Source: Campylobacter sp. MG1 (GTDB lineage Bacteria > Campylobacterota > Campylobacteria > Campylobacterales > Campylobacteraceae). From it: DNA of 64,000 bases. Every line of letters starts with the position of its first letter. Position 1 is the stretch's first letter. Positions 37,523-47,268 of the stretch are shown piece after piece. The position numbers were made by a program, and so were the translations under genes. The notes beneath the pieces were generated by a model that made no database searches, was not told the DNA's origin, and worked only from the letters and a program-made list of their open reading frames with translations. The DNA lies in NCBI RefSeq assembly GCF_026616895.1, contig NZ_JANYME010000001.1, forward strand, positions 62,001-126,000, written 5' to 3'.

Positions 37523-38894
37523 AAAAACTGTTTATAGTTCTTTTTATAAATTTACCATTTGGGATTTCGTGTAGGAATTTATTATCACTTACAATTAATT
37601 CTCCTCTTAAAAATACCTTTTTTATTTTACCTTTAACTTTAAAACCTTCATAAATTGAATAATCAACATTTCCGTGTAAATCTGAATGTCTAATATAATC
37701 ATCAACATTTGGATCATATATAATGATATCAGCATCATAATTTGGCTCAAGTTTTCCTTTATTAGGAACTCCATAAATTTTTGCAGGATTTTCACACATA
37801 GTTTTCACAAAAGTTTCTAAAGAAATTTTACCTTTACAAACACCTTCAGTATAAACTACCCTGAAACGCTCCTCAACTCCAGGTGCTCCACCTGGGCATA
37901 ATCTATAATCATCTTTTCCTATTTGTTTTTCAACAGCTAAATTAAAAGGACAGTGATCGGTAGCAATCACATCTATGTATCCATTTTTCAAACCTTGCCA
38001 TAAAGCGTCTATATCTTTTTGTTTTCTTAAAGGTGGAGACATTGTATATTTTAAAGCACCATCGCCTTCATATAAAGAATCATCTAATGATAGGTATTGA
38101 GAACAAGTTTCTATAAAAATATTTTTTAAACCTTGTTTTCTAGCTTGTATTAAATCATCTAGACCAGCTTTTGTAGATAGATGGACTATATATATTTTTA
38201 CCCCATCAACTAATTTAGCAAGGCTAATCATATTCTCAACTGAAGCCTCTTCGCAAATATCCGGACGACTAATCGGATGATATTTTACAGCAAATTTATT
38301 ACTAGCGTTTAATTCTGATTTTTTATGATTAATCATAGCATCATCTTCACAGTGAATAGCTATTACTGCATTTAATTCTTTAGCCCTTTTAAATACTTTT
38401 AAAATGTCTGCTTCTGAAATTTTAAAACCATATGTAGTATAAAGTTTAAAGCTGGTAATACCTTCATCAATTAAATCTTGCATTTGTGATAAAATTTTAT
38501 CATCTACATGTTGAATTGTACCATGAAATGAATAGTCTATAAATGTTTTATTGTCAGCTTTTTTATGATAAATTTTTGGTTGATGCGTTAAATCACATCC
38601 AACAGGACCAAATGCCATATGATCAATTATGGTAGTAACACCGCCACAAGCAGCTGAAATACTACCTTGTGTAAAATCATCAACCGAAACTATATTACGA
38701 CCTACATCAAGTTCAAAATGTGTGTGTGCATCAACAGCTCCTGGGAATATTAGCATACCACTAGCATCTATTACTTCACATTTTTCTTCATTGAAATTTA
38801 GTCCTATTGCTTCAATTTTTTCACCATTAATTAATAAATCCGCTCTTATTTTACCATTTCCAGTAACCAAAGTTCCATTTTTAATAATTTTCAT
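37521..38894 (-). CDS. hyuA: Dihydropyrimidinase/hydantoinase (HyuA/YgeZ type)
   Basis: A 457-aa cyclic amidohydrolase that opens hydantoin or dihydropyrimidine-like rings. All metal-site residues are present: His-x-His in DAHTHFELD, the carboxylated Lys in SFKLYTTYG, His in AIHCEDD, His in YIVHLST and Asp in IATDHCPFN. Length matches E. coli YgeZ/HyuA (about 461 aa). In the purine pathway it would cleave a ring left after breakdown of the purine skeleton. It sits between xdhD and the ygeX group, with terminators on both sides, so it probably has its own promoter. A second, more diverged copy lies at 61328. Confidence 0.92.
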   Translation of the reverse strand: MKIIKNGTLVTGNGKIRADLLINGEKIEAIGLNFNEEKCEVIDASGMLIFPGAVDAHTHFELDVGRNIVSVDDFTQGSISAACGGVTTIIDHMAFGPVGCDLTHQPKIYHKKADNKTFIDYSFHGTIQHVDDKILSQMQDLIDEGITSFKLYTTYGFKISEADILKVFKRAKELNAVIAIHCEDDAMINHKKSELNASNKFAVKYHPISRPDICEEASVENMISLAKLVDGVKIYIVHLSTKAGLDDLIQARKQGLKNIFIETCSQYLSLDDSLYEGDGALKYTMSPPLRKQKDIDALWQGLKNGYIDVIATDHCPFNLAVEKQIGKDDYRLCPGGAPGVEERFRVVYTEGVCKGKISLETFVKTMCENPAKIYGVPNKGKLEPNYDADIIIYDPNVDDYIRHSDLHGNVDYSIYEGFKVKGKIKKVFLRGELIVSDNKFLHEIPNGKFIKRTINSF

Positions 38895-38969
38895 TCTTAA
38901 CTCCTAAAATTTTGAAAATTATAACATAAAATGATTTTTAAATTTTGATATTAATAAAAAATATAAGAA

Positions 38970-38995
38970 TAAAATTGGGTAGACAATCTACCCAA
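38970..38995 (-). terminator. Intrinsic terminator after ygeX
   Basis: Perfect 9-bp stem TTGGGTAGA/TCTACCCAA with a 3-nt loop. It lies just after the ygeX stop and is followed on the minus strand by TTTTATT. Confidence 0.8.
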
Positions 38996-38999
38996 AAAA

Positions 39000-40235
39000 T
39001 CATAAGCTAGTATAAGTTCCATTCCAAGTGATATTTCTGTAGCTTTCTACATCTGTATCACCCTCTGTACTAACACATAAAATTACTGAATTTTCATCTA
39101 ATCCTATTTCTTTAGCTATATTAGTAAATCCTTTTGAAGGGTCAAGTAAAGTAGAAACTAAACCTAAACCAACAGCACCTGATTCACCTGATATTACTCT
39201 AGTATCATCACCTAGAGGAGCACCTAAAACTCTCATTCCGTGAGCTGCAATTTTATCGTTGCATGAAATTGAATAATCTGTATAATCATTTAAAATTTTA
39301 TAACTAATTGTTGAAGGTTCTCCACATGATAGACCTGCCATTAAAGTTGATAAATCTTCTGTATTTGGAATATTAAATGGTTTTCCATTGTTTTGTTTAA
39401 ATGATCTATGAATACAATTTGCTTGATGTGGTTCACATACAACTACAATAGGTCTATCTTTACCAAAAGTTTTACTCAAAAGTCCTTGCATAGCACCAGC
39501 AAATGAACCAACACCAGCTTGAACAAAAACATGTGTAGGTTTCAAATCTTTTACTTGTTCTAACATTTCACTCATAATAGTTGCATAACCTTGCATAATC
39601 CATAAAGGAATTTTTTCATATCCTTCCCAAGCAGTATCTTGAACCATTACATAGTTTTTACCTTTAGCAACATTTTCTTCAACTTCTGCATTGCCTTTCC
39701 TAACTGCGTCATCATAATTCAAATCTGTAATTTCAACATAAGCATTTTCTTTTTTTATGTTATCAAATCTCATTTGAGCTGAGCCTTTAGGCATATAAAC
39801 TCTTGCTTTTTGTTTTAATCTATTTGCTGTCCATGCAACACCACGACCATGGTTACCATCAGTAGCAGTTACAAATGTAACATCGCCTAATTTTTTCTTA
39901 GTTTCATCTGAAATCATTACATCAAATGGTAAATCTTTCATAGGAACATCTAGAATTTCAGCAATATGTTTTCCCATAGCATAAGAACCACCAAGAACTT
40001 TAAATGCATTTAAACCAAATCTTTTTGATTCATCTTTAACTAAGATTTTTTTTACACCTAAATATTTAGCTAAATTTTTAAGGTCAACTAGTGGAGTTGG
40101 TTCATAGTCCGGTAAAGTTTTATGGAAATTTCTAACTTCATCCATAACTTCCTTATCAAAATCTTTTAATTCATATCTTTGACCTTCAGAAGTTCTAGCT
40201 TTTGTATTTTTTATTAACTCAATATCTTTCATCAT
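39000..40235 (-). CDS. ygeX: 2,3-diaminopropionate ammonia-lyase
   Basis: A 411-aa PLP-dependent enzyme that splits 2,3-diaminopropionate into pyruvate and two ammonia. The PLP-binding Lys lies in GLNAFKVLGGSYA near residue 80, the Asn/Gly loop TATDGNHGRG follows, and the phosphate-binding region is QAGVGSFAGAM. It agrees with E. coli YgeX (398 aa) throughout. In the urate-degrading clusters this step yields pyruvate, the main carbon product. The gene ends a three-gene unit arcC-ridA-ygeX with gaps of 9 nt; RidA would remove the reactive enamine that this reaction releases. Confidence 0.93.
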   Translation of the reverse strand: MMKDIELIKNTKARTSEGQRYELKDFDKEVMDEVRNFHKTLPDYEPTPLVDLKNLAKYLGVKKILVKDESKRFGLNAFKVLGGSYAMGKHIAEILDVPMKDLPFDVMISDETKKKLGDVTFVTATDGNHGRGVAWTANRLKQKARVYMPKGSAQMRFDNIKKENAYVEITDLNYDDAVRKGNAEVEENVAKGKNYVMVQDTAWEGYEKIPLWIMQGYATIMSEMLEQVKDLKPTHVFVQAGVGSFAGAMQGLLSKTFGKDRPIVVVCEPHQANCIHRSFKQNNGKPFNIPNTEDLSTLMAGLSCGEPSTISYKILNDYTDYSISCNDKIAAHGMRVLGAPLGDDTRVISGESGAVGLGLVSTLLDPSKGFTNIAKEIGLDENSVILCVSTEGDTDVESYRNITWNGTYTSL

Positions 40236-40244
40236 TATACCCCA

Positions 40245-40604
40245 TTATTTACTTGCAATTACTTCAATTTCAACTTTTGCACCTTTTGGCAAATCTTTTA
40301 CCGCAAATGCACTTCTAGCTGGATAAGGTTGTTTAAAAAATTCACCATACACCTCATTCATAGCACCAAAATCTGCAATATCTGCTAAAAATACTGTTGT
40401 TTTTACAACATTAGCAAGTGTTAATCCATTTTCTTCTAATATAGCACTAACATTTTTTAAAGATTGTTTTGTTTGTTCTTTAATACAATCGCAAGGAAAA
40501 TTTCCTGTTTCAGGATCAACAGGAAGTTGTCCTGAACAAAATACTAAATTCCCTACTACTCTATAAGCTGAGTAAGGACCTATCGCTGCTGGATATTTTG
40601 CCAT
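40245..40604 (-). CDS. ridA: RidA family enamine/imine deaminase
   Basis: A 119-aa protein of the YjgF/YER057c/UK114 family, forming trimers that hydrolyse 2-aminoacrylate and similar enamines. Conserved parts are present: AIGPYSAYRVVGNLVFCSGQLP, the TKQSLKNVSAIL helix, ANVVKTTVFLAD, and the catalytic Arg in YPARSAF with the closing KVEIEVIA. It is placed between arcC and ygeX and preceded by AAGGAG. Diaminopropionate lyase makes aminoacrylate, so the pairing is functional. Confidence 0.93.
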   Translation of the reverse strand: MAKYPAAIGPYSAYRVVGNLVFCSGQLPVDPETGNFPCDCIKEQTKQSLKNVSAILEENGLTLANVVKTTVFLADIADFGAMNEVYGEFFKQPYPARSAFAVKDLPKGAKVEIEVIASK

Positions 40605-40613
40605 TTTAACTCC

Positions 40614-41549
40614 TTATTTTACTATTACTGTTCCAGTTTTGCCTTCAATACCATCTTTTGCTTTTTCTAAAGATGTAATTAAAGCTTTATGACCTTCTTT
40701 TGAATTTGCAAATTTAATCGCTGCTTCAACTTTAGGTAACATTGAACCTGGTGCAAAATGTCCTTCACTTATATATTGATTAGCTTCTTCTATACTTAAT
40801 TTTGATAGCCATTTTTCATTAGGTTTTCCAAAATTAATAGCAACTTTTTCAACTGCTGTTAATATAATAAGATAGTCAGCATCAATTATTTCAGCTAATT
40901 TAGCTGATGCGAAGTCTTTATCAATTACTGCAAATTCACCTACAGTTTTACCATCTTTAAAAGAAACTGGGATACCACCACCACCAGCTGTGATTACAAC
41001 ATCACCAGCATCAATTAATTTAATAATACTATTTTTTTGAACAATATCAATTGGTTTAGGAGAGGCAACAACTCTTCTATATCCTCTACCAGCATCTTCT
41101 ACCATAGTATGACCTTCTTTAGCTAATTTATCAGCTTCTTCTTTAGTACAAAATGCTCCAATAGGCTTAGTAGGTTTTTTAAATGCTGGGTCATTACTAT
41201 CAACTAAAACTTCTGTTACTACAGTTACAACATTTTTATTTATCTTTCTTGATTCTAGTTCATCTCTAATAAATCTTTGTAAATGATAACCTATATAACC
41301 TTGAGACATAGCAACACATTCAGTAATAGGCATATCACCAACTTTAGGATTTTTCTTTTGTGCTTCATCCATTGCAACATTTATCATTCCAACTTGAGGA
41401 CCATTACCATGAACGATTACTACTTGATGACCTTGTTCTATTAAATCAACGATAGGTTTTGCAGTAGCTTGACAAGCTTCTCTTTGTTCTTTAGCACTAT
41501 TTCCAAGTGCGTTACCACCAAGTGCAACAACTATTTTTTGTTTACTCAT
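40614..41549 (-). CDS. arcC: Carbamate kinase
   Basis: Forms ATP, ammonia and CO2 from carbamoyl phosphate and ADP, giving substrate-level energy conservation at the end of the pathway. The N-terminus KIVVALGGNALG, the HGNGPQVG motif, the PxPxxIV-like segment and the TAGGGGIPV loop are typical; the protein is about 311 aa like E. coli YqeA. I take the ATG at 41549, 7 nt after AGGAG, rather than an upstream Met at 41591 that lacks a ribosome binding site. It opens the arcC-ridA-ygeX unit. Confidence 0.93.
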   Translation of the reverse strand: MSKQKIVVALGGNALGNSAKEQREACQATAKPIVDLIEQGHQVVIVHGNGPQVGMINVAMDEAQKKNPKVGDMPITECVAMSQGYIGYHLQRFIRDELESRKINKNVVTVVTEVLVDSNDPAFKKPTKPIGAFCTKEEADKLAKEGHTMVEDAGRGYRRVVASPKPIDIVQKNSIIKLIDAGDVVITAGGGGIPVSFKDGKTVGEFAVIDKDFASAKLAEIIDADYLIILTAVEKVAINFGKPNEKWLSKLSIEEANQYISEGHFAPGSMLPKVEAAIKFANSKEGHKALITSLEKAKDGIEGKTGTVIVK

Positions 41550-41579
41550 ATGTATTCTCCTTATGTGAGGATGTATTGT

Positions 41580-41612
41580 ATAAAATCCCAACCTTAAATT
41601 TAGGTTGGGATA
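41580..41612 (-). terminator. Intrinsic terminator after ygeW
   Basis: Perfect 9-bp stem TCCCAACCT/AGGTTGGGA with a 7-nt loop, placed after the ygeW stop, then ATTTTATA on the minus strand. It separates ygeW from arcC. Confidence 0.8.
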
Positions 41613-41622
41613 AAATTAGAAA

Positions 41623-42828
41623 TTAAAATGCGTTAAATAATCTATCTTTACCTTGAGCTTCTAAAGCTTTTAATGTAGCTACTGGATCTTTAACTTTAGC
41701 TAAGAACATCATAGCTGCAATAATATATGGTTTAAATCCTGCTTCTTTATATAGTGGAACTCTGTATCTATCAAATACTGATTTAGCTACTTCACCTTCT
41801 TTGCAAGATTCACCAGTAATATCTGCTGGTAAGCAGTGCATATAAAGAGCTTTACCATTTTTTGTTTTAGCCATTAATTCTTCTGTGCATTCCCAATCTT
41901 TATGATTAGCATTTTGTGCAAGAAGTTCTTTTTCAAGAGCTTTAATTCCATCAAAATCACCTTTACCATATAGATCAGTTCTTTTTTCCATAGCAGCAAA
42001 TGGTGCCCAGCTTTTTGGATAAACTATATCAGCATCTTCAAATGCTTCAGCCATTGTATTAACTTTTTTGAATGAACCACCACTAGCTTTTGCATTAGCT
42101 GCAGCAACTGCTTCAACTTCCGGCATTACTTCATAGCCTTTTGGATGTGCTAGTACAACGTCCATACCAAATCTTGTCATAAGACCAATAATTCCTTGTG
42201 GAACTGATAGTGGTTTACCATAAGATGGAGAATATGCCCAAGTCATAGCGATTTTTTTACCTTTTAAATTTTCAATTCCACCAAATTCATGAACTAAATG
42301 TAGTGCATCAGCCATTGCTTGAGTTGGGTGGTCAATATCACATTGTAAGTTTACTAATGTTGGGATTTGTTCTAAGTTACCATCTTTTTTACCTTCTCTA
42401 ACATAAGAAGATACATTTCTCATATATGTATTACCTTTACCAATATACATATCATCTCTAATACCAATAACATCAGCCATAAAAGAAATCATATTAGCTG
42501 TTTCTTTAACTGTTTCACCATGAGCGATTTGTGATTTACCTTCATCTAAATCTTGAACTTCTAGACCTAAAAGGTTGCAAGCACTTGCAAATGAAAATCT
42601 TGTTCTTGTTGAATTATCTCTAAATAGTGAAATACCTAAACCACTATCAAAAATTTTTGTAGAGATATTTCTTTCTCTTAAATTTCTTAAAGCATCAGCA
42701 ACTGCAAATGTAGCTTTTAATTCATCAACACTTTTTTCCCAAGTTAATAGGAAGTCATTCATATACATATTTGAAAATTCAAGTTTTTTAAGATCTGCTA
42801 AGATAGCGTCAAAATTAATGTTTGCCAT
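41623..42828 (-). CDS. ygeW: Knotted carbamoyltransferase YgeW
   Basis: A 401-aa member of the aspartate/ornithine transcarbamoylase fold. The carbamoyl-phosphate site is intact (FRDNSTRTRFSF near residue 70, HPTQAMADALH, HCLPAD). YgeW-type enzymes have a trefoil knot and an unusual substrate; in purine clusters they are thought to transfer a carbamoyl group from a ureido intermediate to phosphate, making carbamoyl phosphate for ArcC. E. coli YgeW has 396 aa. The ATG follows AAAAGGA. It is flanked by terminators on both sides, so it is likely expressed as a single gene. Base composition is clearly less AT-rich than in core genes. Confidence 0.92.
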   Translation of the reverse strand: MANINFDAILADLKKLEFSNMYMNDFLLTWEKSVDELKATFAVADALRNLRERNISTKIFDSGLGISLFRDNSTRTRFSFASACNLLGLEVQDLDEGKSQIAHGETVKETANMISFMADVIGIRDDMYIGKGNTYMRNVSSYVREGKKDGNLEQIPTLVNLQCDIDHPTQAMADALHLVHEFGGIENLKGKKIAMTWAYSPSYGKPLSVPQGIIGLMTRFGMDVVLAHPKGYEVMPEVEAVAAANAKASGGSFKKVNTMAEAFEDADIVYPKSWAPFAAMEKRTDLYGKGDFDGIKALEKELLAQNANHKDWECTEELMAKTKNGKALYMHCLPADITGESCKEGEVAKSVFDRYRVPLYKEAGFKPYIIAAMMFLAKVKDPVATLKALEAQGKDRLFNAF

Positions 42829-42871
42829 TTTTTTTCCTTTTCTTTAAAATAAAATAATTAAAATTCAAAAA

Positions 42872-42898
42872 TAAAAAAGGCGATTATTAAAATCGCCT
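42872..42898 (-). terminator. Intrinsic terminator after ygeY
   Basis: Stem AGGCGAT/ATCGCCT (7 bp) with a 7-nt loop, followed on the minus strand by six T. It sits just after the ygeY stop. Confidence 0.88.
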
Positions 42899-42907
42899 AA
42901 ACTCAAC

Positions 42908-44212
42908 TTATTTTGTATAAATTGTTGGAAGAGCTGCATATACTGCTGCACAAACAACTAAGTCATCTTTCCAAGTTTTTTCATTTGGAGCGTGAGCTTC
43001 AGCTTCTGCACCTGGTCCAAAACCTATACAAGGAATACCATTTCTACCCATGATTGAAACACCATTTGTTGAGAATGTCCATTTATCAACTAAAGGTCTT
43101 TTCTTTCTCATTGCAACTGTTTCTTTAGAACCAATTCTTTCTGTTCCATATAAACCATTATAAGCTTCAACTAAAGCTTTTGTTACTTTATGATCTTCTG
43201 GAATTACCCAAGTTGGGAAGTAGCATTCAATTGGATATCTTTCACCTGTCCATGATGGAACATCATAATCATACATTCCAACTTTTGCACCATATTTTTT
43301 AACTGATGGCAATTCTTCAATTTCTTTTAAACAATTTTGCCAAGTTTCACCAGCAGTCATCCTTCTATCTAGTGAAATTCTACATGAATCTATTACAGCA
43401 CATCTACTTGGAGAAGTATAGAATATTTGAGATACTGTAACAGTTCCTCTACCTAAGAAATTAGCTTCTTTCCATTCTGGATTATATTTTTCATCAAGCA
43501 TTTTAACAAGACCTCTGATTGATGTACTTTCACCAGCGCCATTATTGTTTAATGCTCTTATGTCTTGAATAATTTCAGCTAATTTATAAGCAGCGTTATC
43601 TCCTCTTTCTGGAGCTGAACCGTGGCATGAAACACCTTTAACATCTACATAAATTTCCATTCTACCACGTTGACCTCTATAAATACCACCATCAGTTGGT
43701 TCAGTTGAAACTACGAATTCTGGTTTGATACCTAATTTTTTAATAATATATTCCCAGCACATACCATCGCAGTCTTCTTCTTGTACTGTTCCATATACTA
43801 AAACCTTATATTTATCATTTAAAAGACCTAAATCTTTCATAATTTTAGCACCGTAAACAGCTGATATAACACCACCTAATTGGTCACTTACACCACGACC
43901 ACCAATTTCGCTATCTGTTTCATAACCTTCATATGGGTCAAATGTCCAGTTATCTCTATTACCGATACCAACTGTATCAATGTGACCATCAAATGCTATA
44001 CAAGTTTTACCTTTACCCATATAACCATATACATTACCTAATTTATCAATACCACACTCATCAAATCCTACTTTTTGCATTTCTTCTAGAATTCTTTTTG
44101 CGTGCATTTCTTCACCGCAACTCTCACCTGGGAATTTAACTACGTCTCTTAAAAACTTAGTCATGTCCGCTCTATAGCCTTCTGCAGCTTTTTTTATAGC
44201 TTCAAAATCCAT
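42908..44212 (-). CDS. ygeY: M20-family hydrolase YgeY (selenium/purine cluster type)
   Basis: A 434-aa zinc hydrolase of the M20 peptidase/deacylase family, of the subtype found with SsnA, YgfK and XdhD. Metal ligands are visible: His in [10 protein letters not shown], the Glu pair in TVQEEDCDG, Glu in STEPTDGG and the last His in EAEAHAPNE. In the urate pathway it is thought to hydrolyse an N-carbamoyl or acyl derivative and supply 2,3-diaminopropionate to YgeX. E. coli YgeY is about 403 aa. The ATG follows GAAAGGG. It has its own terminator and a 292-bp upstream gap, so it is probably monocistronic. Confidence 0.9.
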   Translation of the reverse strand: MDFEAIKKAAEGYRADMTKFLRDVVKFPGESCGEEMHAKRILEEMQKVGFDECGIDKLGNVYGYMGKGKTCIAFDGHIDTVGIGNRDNWTFDPYEGYETDSEIGGRGVSDQLGGVISAVYGAKIMKDLGLLNDKYKVLVYGTVQEEDCDGMCWEYIIKKLGIKPEFVVSTEPTDGGIYRGQRGRMEIYVDVKGVSCHGSAPERGDNAAYKLAEIIQDIRALNNNGAGESTSIRGLVKMLDEKYNPEWKEANFLGRGTVTVSQIFYTSPSRCAVIDSCRISLDRRMTAGETWQNCLKEIEELPSVKKYGAKVGMYDYDVPSWTGERYPIECYFPTWVIPEDHKVTKALVEAYNGLYGTERIGSKETVAMRKKRPLVDKWTFSTNGVSIMGRNGIPCIGFGPGAEAEAHAPNEKTWKDDLVVCAAVYAALPTIYTK

Positions 44213-44504
44213 CTTTTACCCTTTCTTAAAAAATTAATAACATAACTTAAAAAAAGATCTTACGATCACCAAATAAGGCTAAAAAATAACCTTAAACTTC
44301 AAAAACAATTTAATTTTACCAGTATCTGGTTAATCTTTAATAAAATAATTTTAATTTTTACCTATTTTTTATTAGGATATGTAAAAATTATCAAAAATAT
44401 GCTTAAAAATTAATAAAAAATTATTATAAATTACTATAAATTATTATTTTTTACACAATTAAATATAAATTATGTAAAAAAAATAATTAATCTATATTAT
44501 TTAT
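44213..44504. promoter_or_regulatory. Gap upstream of ygeY
   Basis: 292 bp, strongly AT-rich, without a gene. It should contain the ygeY promoter and the end of the xdh operon. A small GATC-GTAA-GATC hairpin followed by seven T on the minus strand (about 44252-44270) could act as a weak attenuator. Confidence 0.3.
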
Positions 44505-45302
44505 TTAATTTTTATCTTTTTTATGAACTAATTTTCCATTATTCTTTATCAATAAAATTTCACTTAAAATACTAAATGCAATCTCTTCTGGTAATTGATT
44601 AGATATATCAAGTCCAGTAGGACCATAAATTTTATTTATTAAAATATCGTTAAAACCTGAGTCTTTTAAAGATTTTCTTATGAAATTTTGCTTTGATTTA
44701 CTACCTATGACGCCTAAATATTTAAAATTTTTATCCAGTATATTTTTCACACAGTCAAAATCACAATAACAATTTTGTGTTACAACTACAATATAGCTAT
44801 TTTCATCAATTTTTAAAAATTCATTTATATTAGAATAATCACAAATTATTATTTCATCGGCAATTTGCAATGATTTTTCAGTTTTATATTCTTCTCTGTT
44901 ATCAACTATAATGCAATAAAATCCTAAAAATTTACCTAGTTCTAATAATTTTTTACCTATGTGTCCACCACCTGCTATTATGAGCTTACTTTTAGTATTA
45001 AAAACTTTTATATATCCTTTAGCGTATCCACCACATTGGGCTTTAAATTCACCTTGTGGAGTTAAAGCATGGTTAAATTCTTTTGACTCACCTTTGTTTA
45101 TAGCATCTAAAGCTTCTTTAATAACCTCATATTCCATAGGTCCTCCACCTATTGAACCTATAATTCTACCATCTGAATAAACAGCCATAATAGAACCAGC
45201 ATCTCTTGGGGTGCTACCTTTTACTTCTATTAATGTAACTAGCGCTATTGCTTCATTTTTTGCAACCGCATCATAAACTTGTTTTAAAATATTTTCTTCC
45301 AT
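44505..45302 (-). CDS. XdhC-family molybdenum hydroxylase maturation protein
   Basis: A 265-aa cytoplasmic chaperone of the XdhC/CoxI family, which binds molybdenum cofactor and supports its sulfuration or selenation and insertion into the hydroxylase. Conserved parts: VTLIEVKGSTPRDAGSIMAV, GSIGGGPMEYEVI, the Rossmann start LIIAGGGHIGKKL, LGVIGSKSK and the closing GLDISNQLPEEIAFSI. It is the last gene of a tight operon that starts with mocA at 52145; the gap to yqeB is 2 nt. AT-rich codon use resembles the core genome. Confidence 0.9.
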   Translation of the reverse strand: MEENILKQVYDAVAKNEAIALVTLIEVKGSTPRDAGSIMAVYSDGRIIGSIGGGPMEYEVIKEALDAINKGESKEFNHALTPQGEFKAQCGGYAKGYIKVFNTKSKLIIAGGGHIGKKLLELGKFLGFYCIIVDNREEYKTEKSLQIADEIIICDYSNINEFLKIDENSYIVVVTQNCYCDFDCVKNILDKNFKYLGVIGSKSKQNFIRKSLKDSGFNDILINKIYGPTGLDISNQLPEEIAFSILSEILLIKNNGKLVHKKDKN

Positions 45303-45304
45303 AA

Positions 45305-46096
45305 TTATCCTTTATTTAAATATAAAATTGCTTCTAGTACGCCACCACCAACACTTCTTGCTTTATCTGACACACTAAAACAATTCTTTTGCTCACTTAT
45401 TCTAGGGTCAATATCTGCTACTTTGAAATTTTTTGTAACATAATATTCATTTTTAATAATTCCTCTTAAAACTCCACTTATAGTAGCTTTTATAGGAATT
45501 TTATTAACATATGCTAGAATTTCATCTTTCATAACAATATCACCTATATTTTTAACACATTTAATAAATCCCTCACAAGGTGAATGAATAACTCTATCAG
45601 CACCTACTCCAGCAATAATTCCTGGAACACCGGTATCTGCTTTAGCACTACCGTTGTAAATTACTCTACCTAAATCATGTCCTCTACTTGTTTCTATTAC
45701 AGCATGACAATCAATTTTTGCATTAAATCCTGGTCCAATACCTATAACTATATCAGCCATATTTATATTAGTTCCTAAATTTTTCTTAGCTAAAATAGAA
45801 TCAACTAAAATTTTTGGTTTAATATGATTTAAAATTGCTAAATTCTCATCAACGATTATTGGTATTATTCCTTGAGATAAACAGTTATAAATATCATCAA
45901 AATTTGATTTTTTGCCTCTTATATTTTCAACAATACATTCATCATCATAAATTGCTTCTGAAAATGCGACTTTTCTTCTAATTGCACTAGGTTGTGAAAT
46001 ATCAAGCATAATAATTTTAAAACCAGAATTATATAATCTAACAGCTATACCAGTAGCAATATCGCCAGCACCTCTAATTATTACTAAATCATTCAT
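45305..46096 (-). CDS. yqeB: YqeB, selenium-dependent molybdenum cofactor maturation protein
   Basis: A protein of about 263 aa, marker of selenium-dependent molybdenum hydroxylases (EF2563/YqeB family). It opens with VIIRGAGDIATGIAVRL, a dinucleotide-binding motif typical of the family, and contains IGIGPGFNAKIDCHAVIET and RGHDLGRVIYNG, with the C-terminal KARSVGGGVLEAILY. It is believed to help load labile selenium into the cofactor. The ATG at 46096 lies 10 nt after AAGGAG and overlaps the stop of the preceding M20 gene; an in-frame start 7 codons upstream lacks a ribosome binding site. Confidence 0.9.
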   Translation of the reverse strand: MNDLVIIRGAGDIATGIAVRLYNSGFKIIMLDISQPSAIRRKVAFSEAIYDDECIVENIRGKKSNFDDIYNCLSQGIIPIIVDENLAILNHIKPKILVDSILAKKNLGTNINMADIVIGIGPGFNAKIDCHAVIETSRGHDLGRVIYNGSAKADTGVPGIIAGVGADRVIHSPCEGFIKCVKNIGDIVMKDEILAYVNKIPIKATISGVLRGIIKNEYYVTKNFKVADIDPRISEQKNCFSVSDKARSVGGGVLEAILYLNKG

Positions 46097-47258
46097 AATG
46101 ATAAAACTCCTTTGCAATCATATAAAAGTATTTAACACCTTCAATAAATGCAGCTTCATTTGGATCAAAATATGGACTATGTAATTTTGGGGTATCTTTA
46201 TCTATATTATCAATTCCAAGCCACACCATTACACCACGACTTTTAGTTAAATATTCTGAAAAATCTTCACTAAAACTTTGTGGAAATTCATCTATTATTA
46301 ACTTATCTTTTCCTAGGTAATTAGGAATTAAACCACATAACCACTCACATAAATTTGGATCATTATAAATTGCTGAATAATCCCATTCTGGAAAAATTAC
46401 TCTCGCTTTTGCACCATAAGCATTAGCCGTTCCTTCTACTATGCTTTGCATTTTTTCTTTCACAACTGCTCTTACATCATTATCAAAACTTCTAACAGCA
46501 CCAGTAATTCTAGCATCATTTGGGATTACTCCATATTCTGAACCTGAATTAAAACTAGCAGTTGATACAACAGCAGTACTAAATGGATTTACCCCTCTTG
46601 ATACAACACTTTGTAAATTTACAACTATTGATGAAGCTACTAAAATAGGGTCAATGCAATTTTGCGGCATTGAACTATGTCCACCTTTACCATTTACGAT
46701 AATATCAAATGTGTCTTTGTTAGCACTAGCAATTTTTGGTTTTATTGAAATTGTCCCACAAGGTTTTCCCGGCATAACATGTATAGCAAAAATAGCATCA
46801 ACTCCATCCATTACTCCTAAATCAACTAGTGTTTTAGCTCCTCCCGGTGCTAATTCTTCACCACTTTGAAAAATCAATCTTATATTTTGTTTAATATTAT
46901 TAGGATTACTAGCTATAGCATGTGCTAAACCAAGAAGCATTGCAGTATGTGCATCATGCCCACAAGCGTGCATTACACCTTTGTTTTTTGAAGCGAATTC
47001 GCATTTCCCTTTTTCTTCTAATATAAGTGCATCAATATCACCTCTAAAAGCTACAGTTTTGTTAGATTTGTCAACTTTAAAATCAGCTACAATTCCAGTT
47101 TTTGCTAATCTTCTTATCTCATAAATTTTTAACTTTTCTAATTCTTGTGCTATAAATTCAGTTGTTTTATATTCTTCAAATGAAGGCTCTGGATGAGCGT
47201 GTAAATATCTTCTGTATTCTAATACTTTATTTTCTATTTGTTTAAAATCAATATCCAT
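46089..47258 (-). CDS. M20D amidohydrolase (hippurate hydrolase-like)
   Basis: A 389-aa zinc amidohydrolase. The M20D motifs are clear: EYRRYLHAHPEPSFEE at the start, AFRGDIDAL, MHACGHDAHTAMLLG (metal ligands), FQSGEELAPGGA, GKGGHSSMP and the final HSPYFDPNEAAF. Relatives hydrolyse N-acyl amino acids, hippurate or indole-acetyl amino acids. It lies between yqeC and yqeB in an operon otherwise devoted to a molybdenum hydroxylase, so its substrate is probably a product or precursor of that enzyme, for example a ureido or N-acyl compound. It differs clearly from YgeY. Confidence 0.88.
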   Translation of the reverse strand: MDIDFKQIENKVLEYRRYLHAHPEPSFEEYKTTEFIAQELEKLKIYEIRRLAKTGIVADFKVDKSNKTVAFRGDIDALILEEKGKCEFASKNKGVMHACGHDAHTAMLLGLAHAIASNPNNIKQNIRLIFQSGEELAPGGAKTLVDLGVMDGVDAIFAIHVMPGKPCGTISIKPKIASANKDTFDIIVNGKGGHSSMPQNCIDPILVASSIVVNLQSVVSRGVNPFSTAVVSTASFNSGSEYGVIPNDARITGAVRSFDNDVRAVVKEKMQSIVEGTANAYGAKARVIFPEWDYSAIYNDPNLCEWLCGLIPNYLGKDKLIIDEFPQSFSEDFSEYLTKSRGVMVWLGIDNIDKDTPKLHSPYFDPNEAAFIEGVKYFYMIAKEFYHYE

Positions 47259-47268
47259 TTTATCTCCC

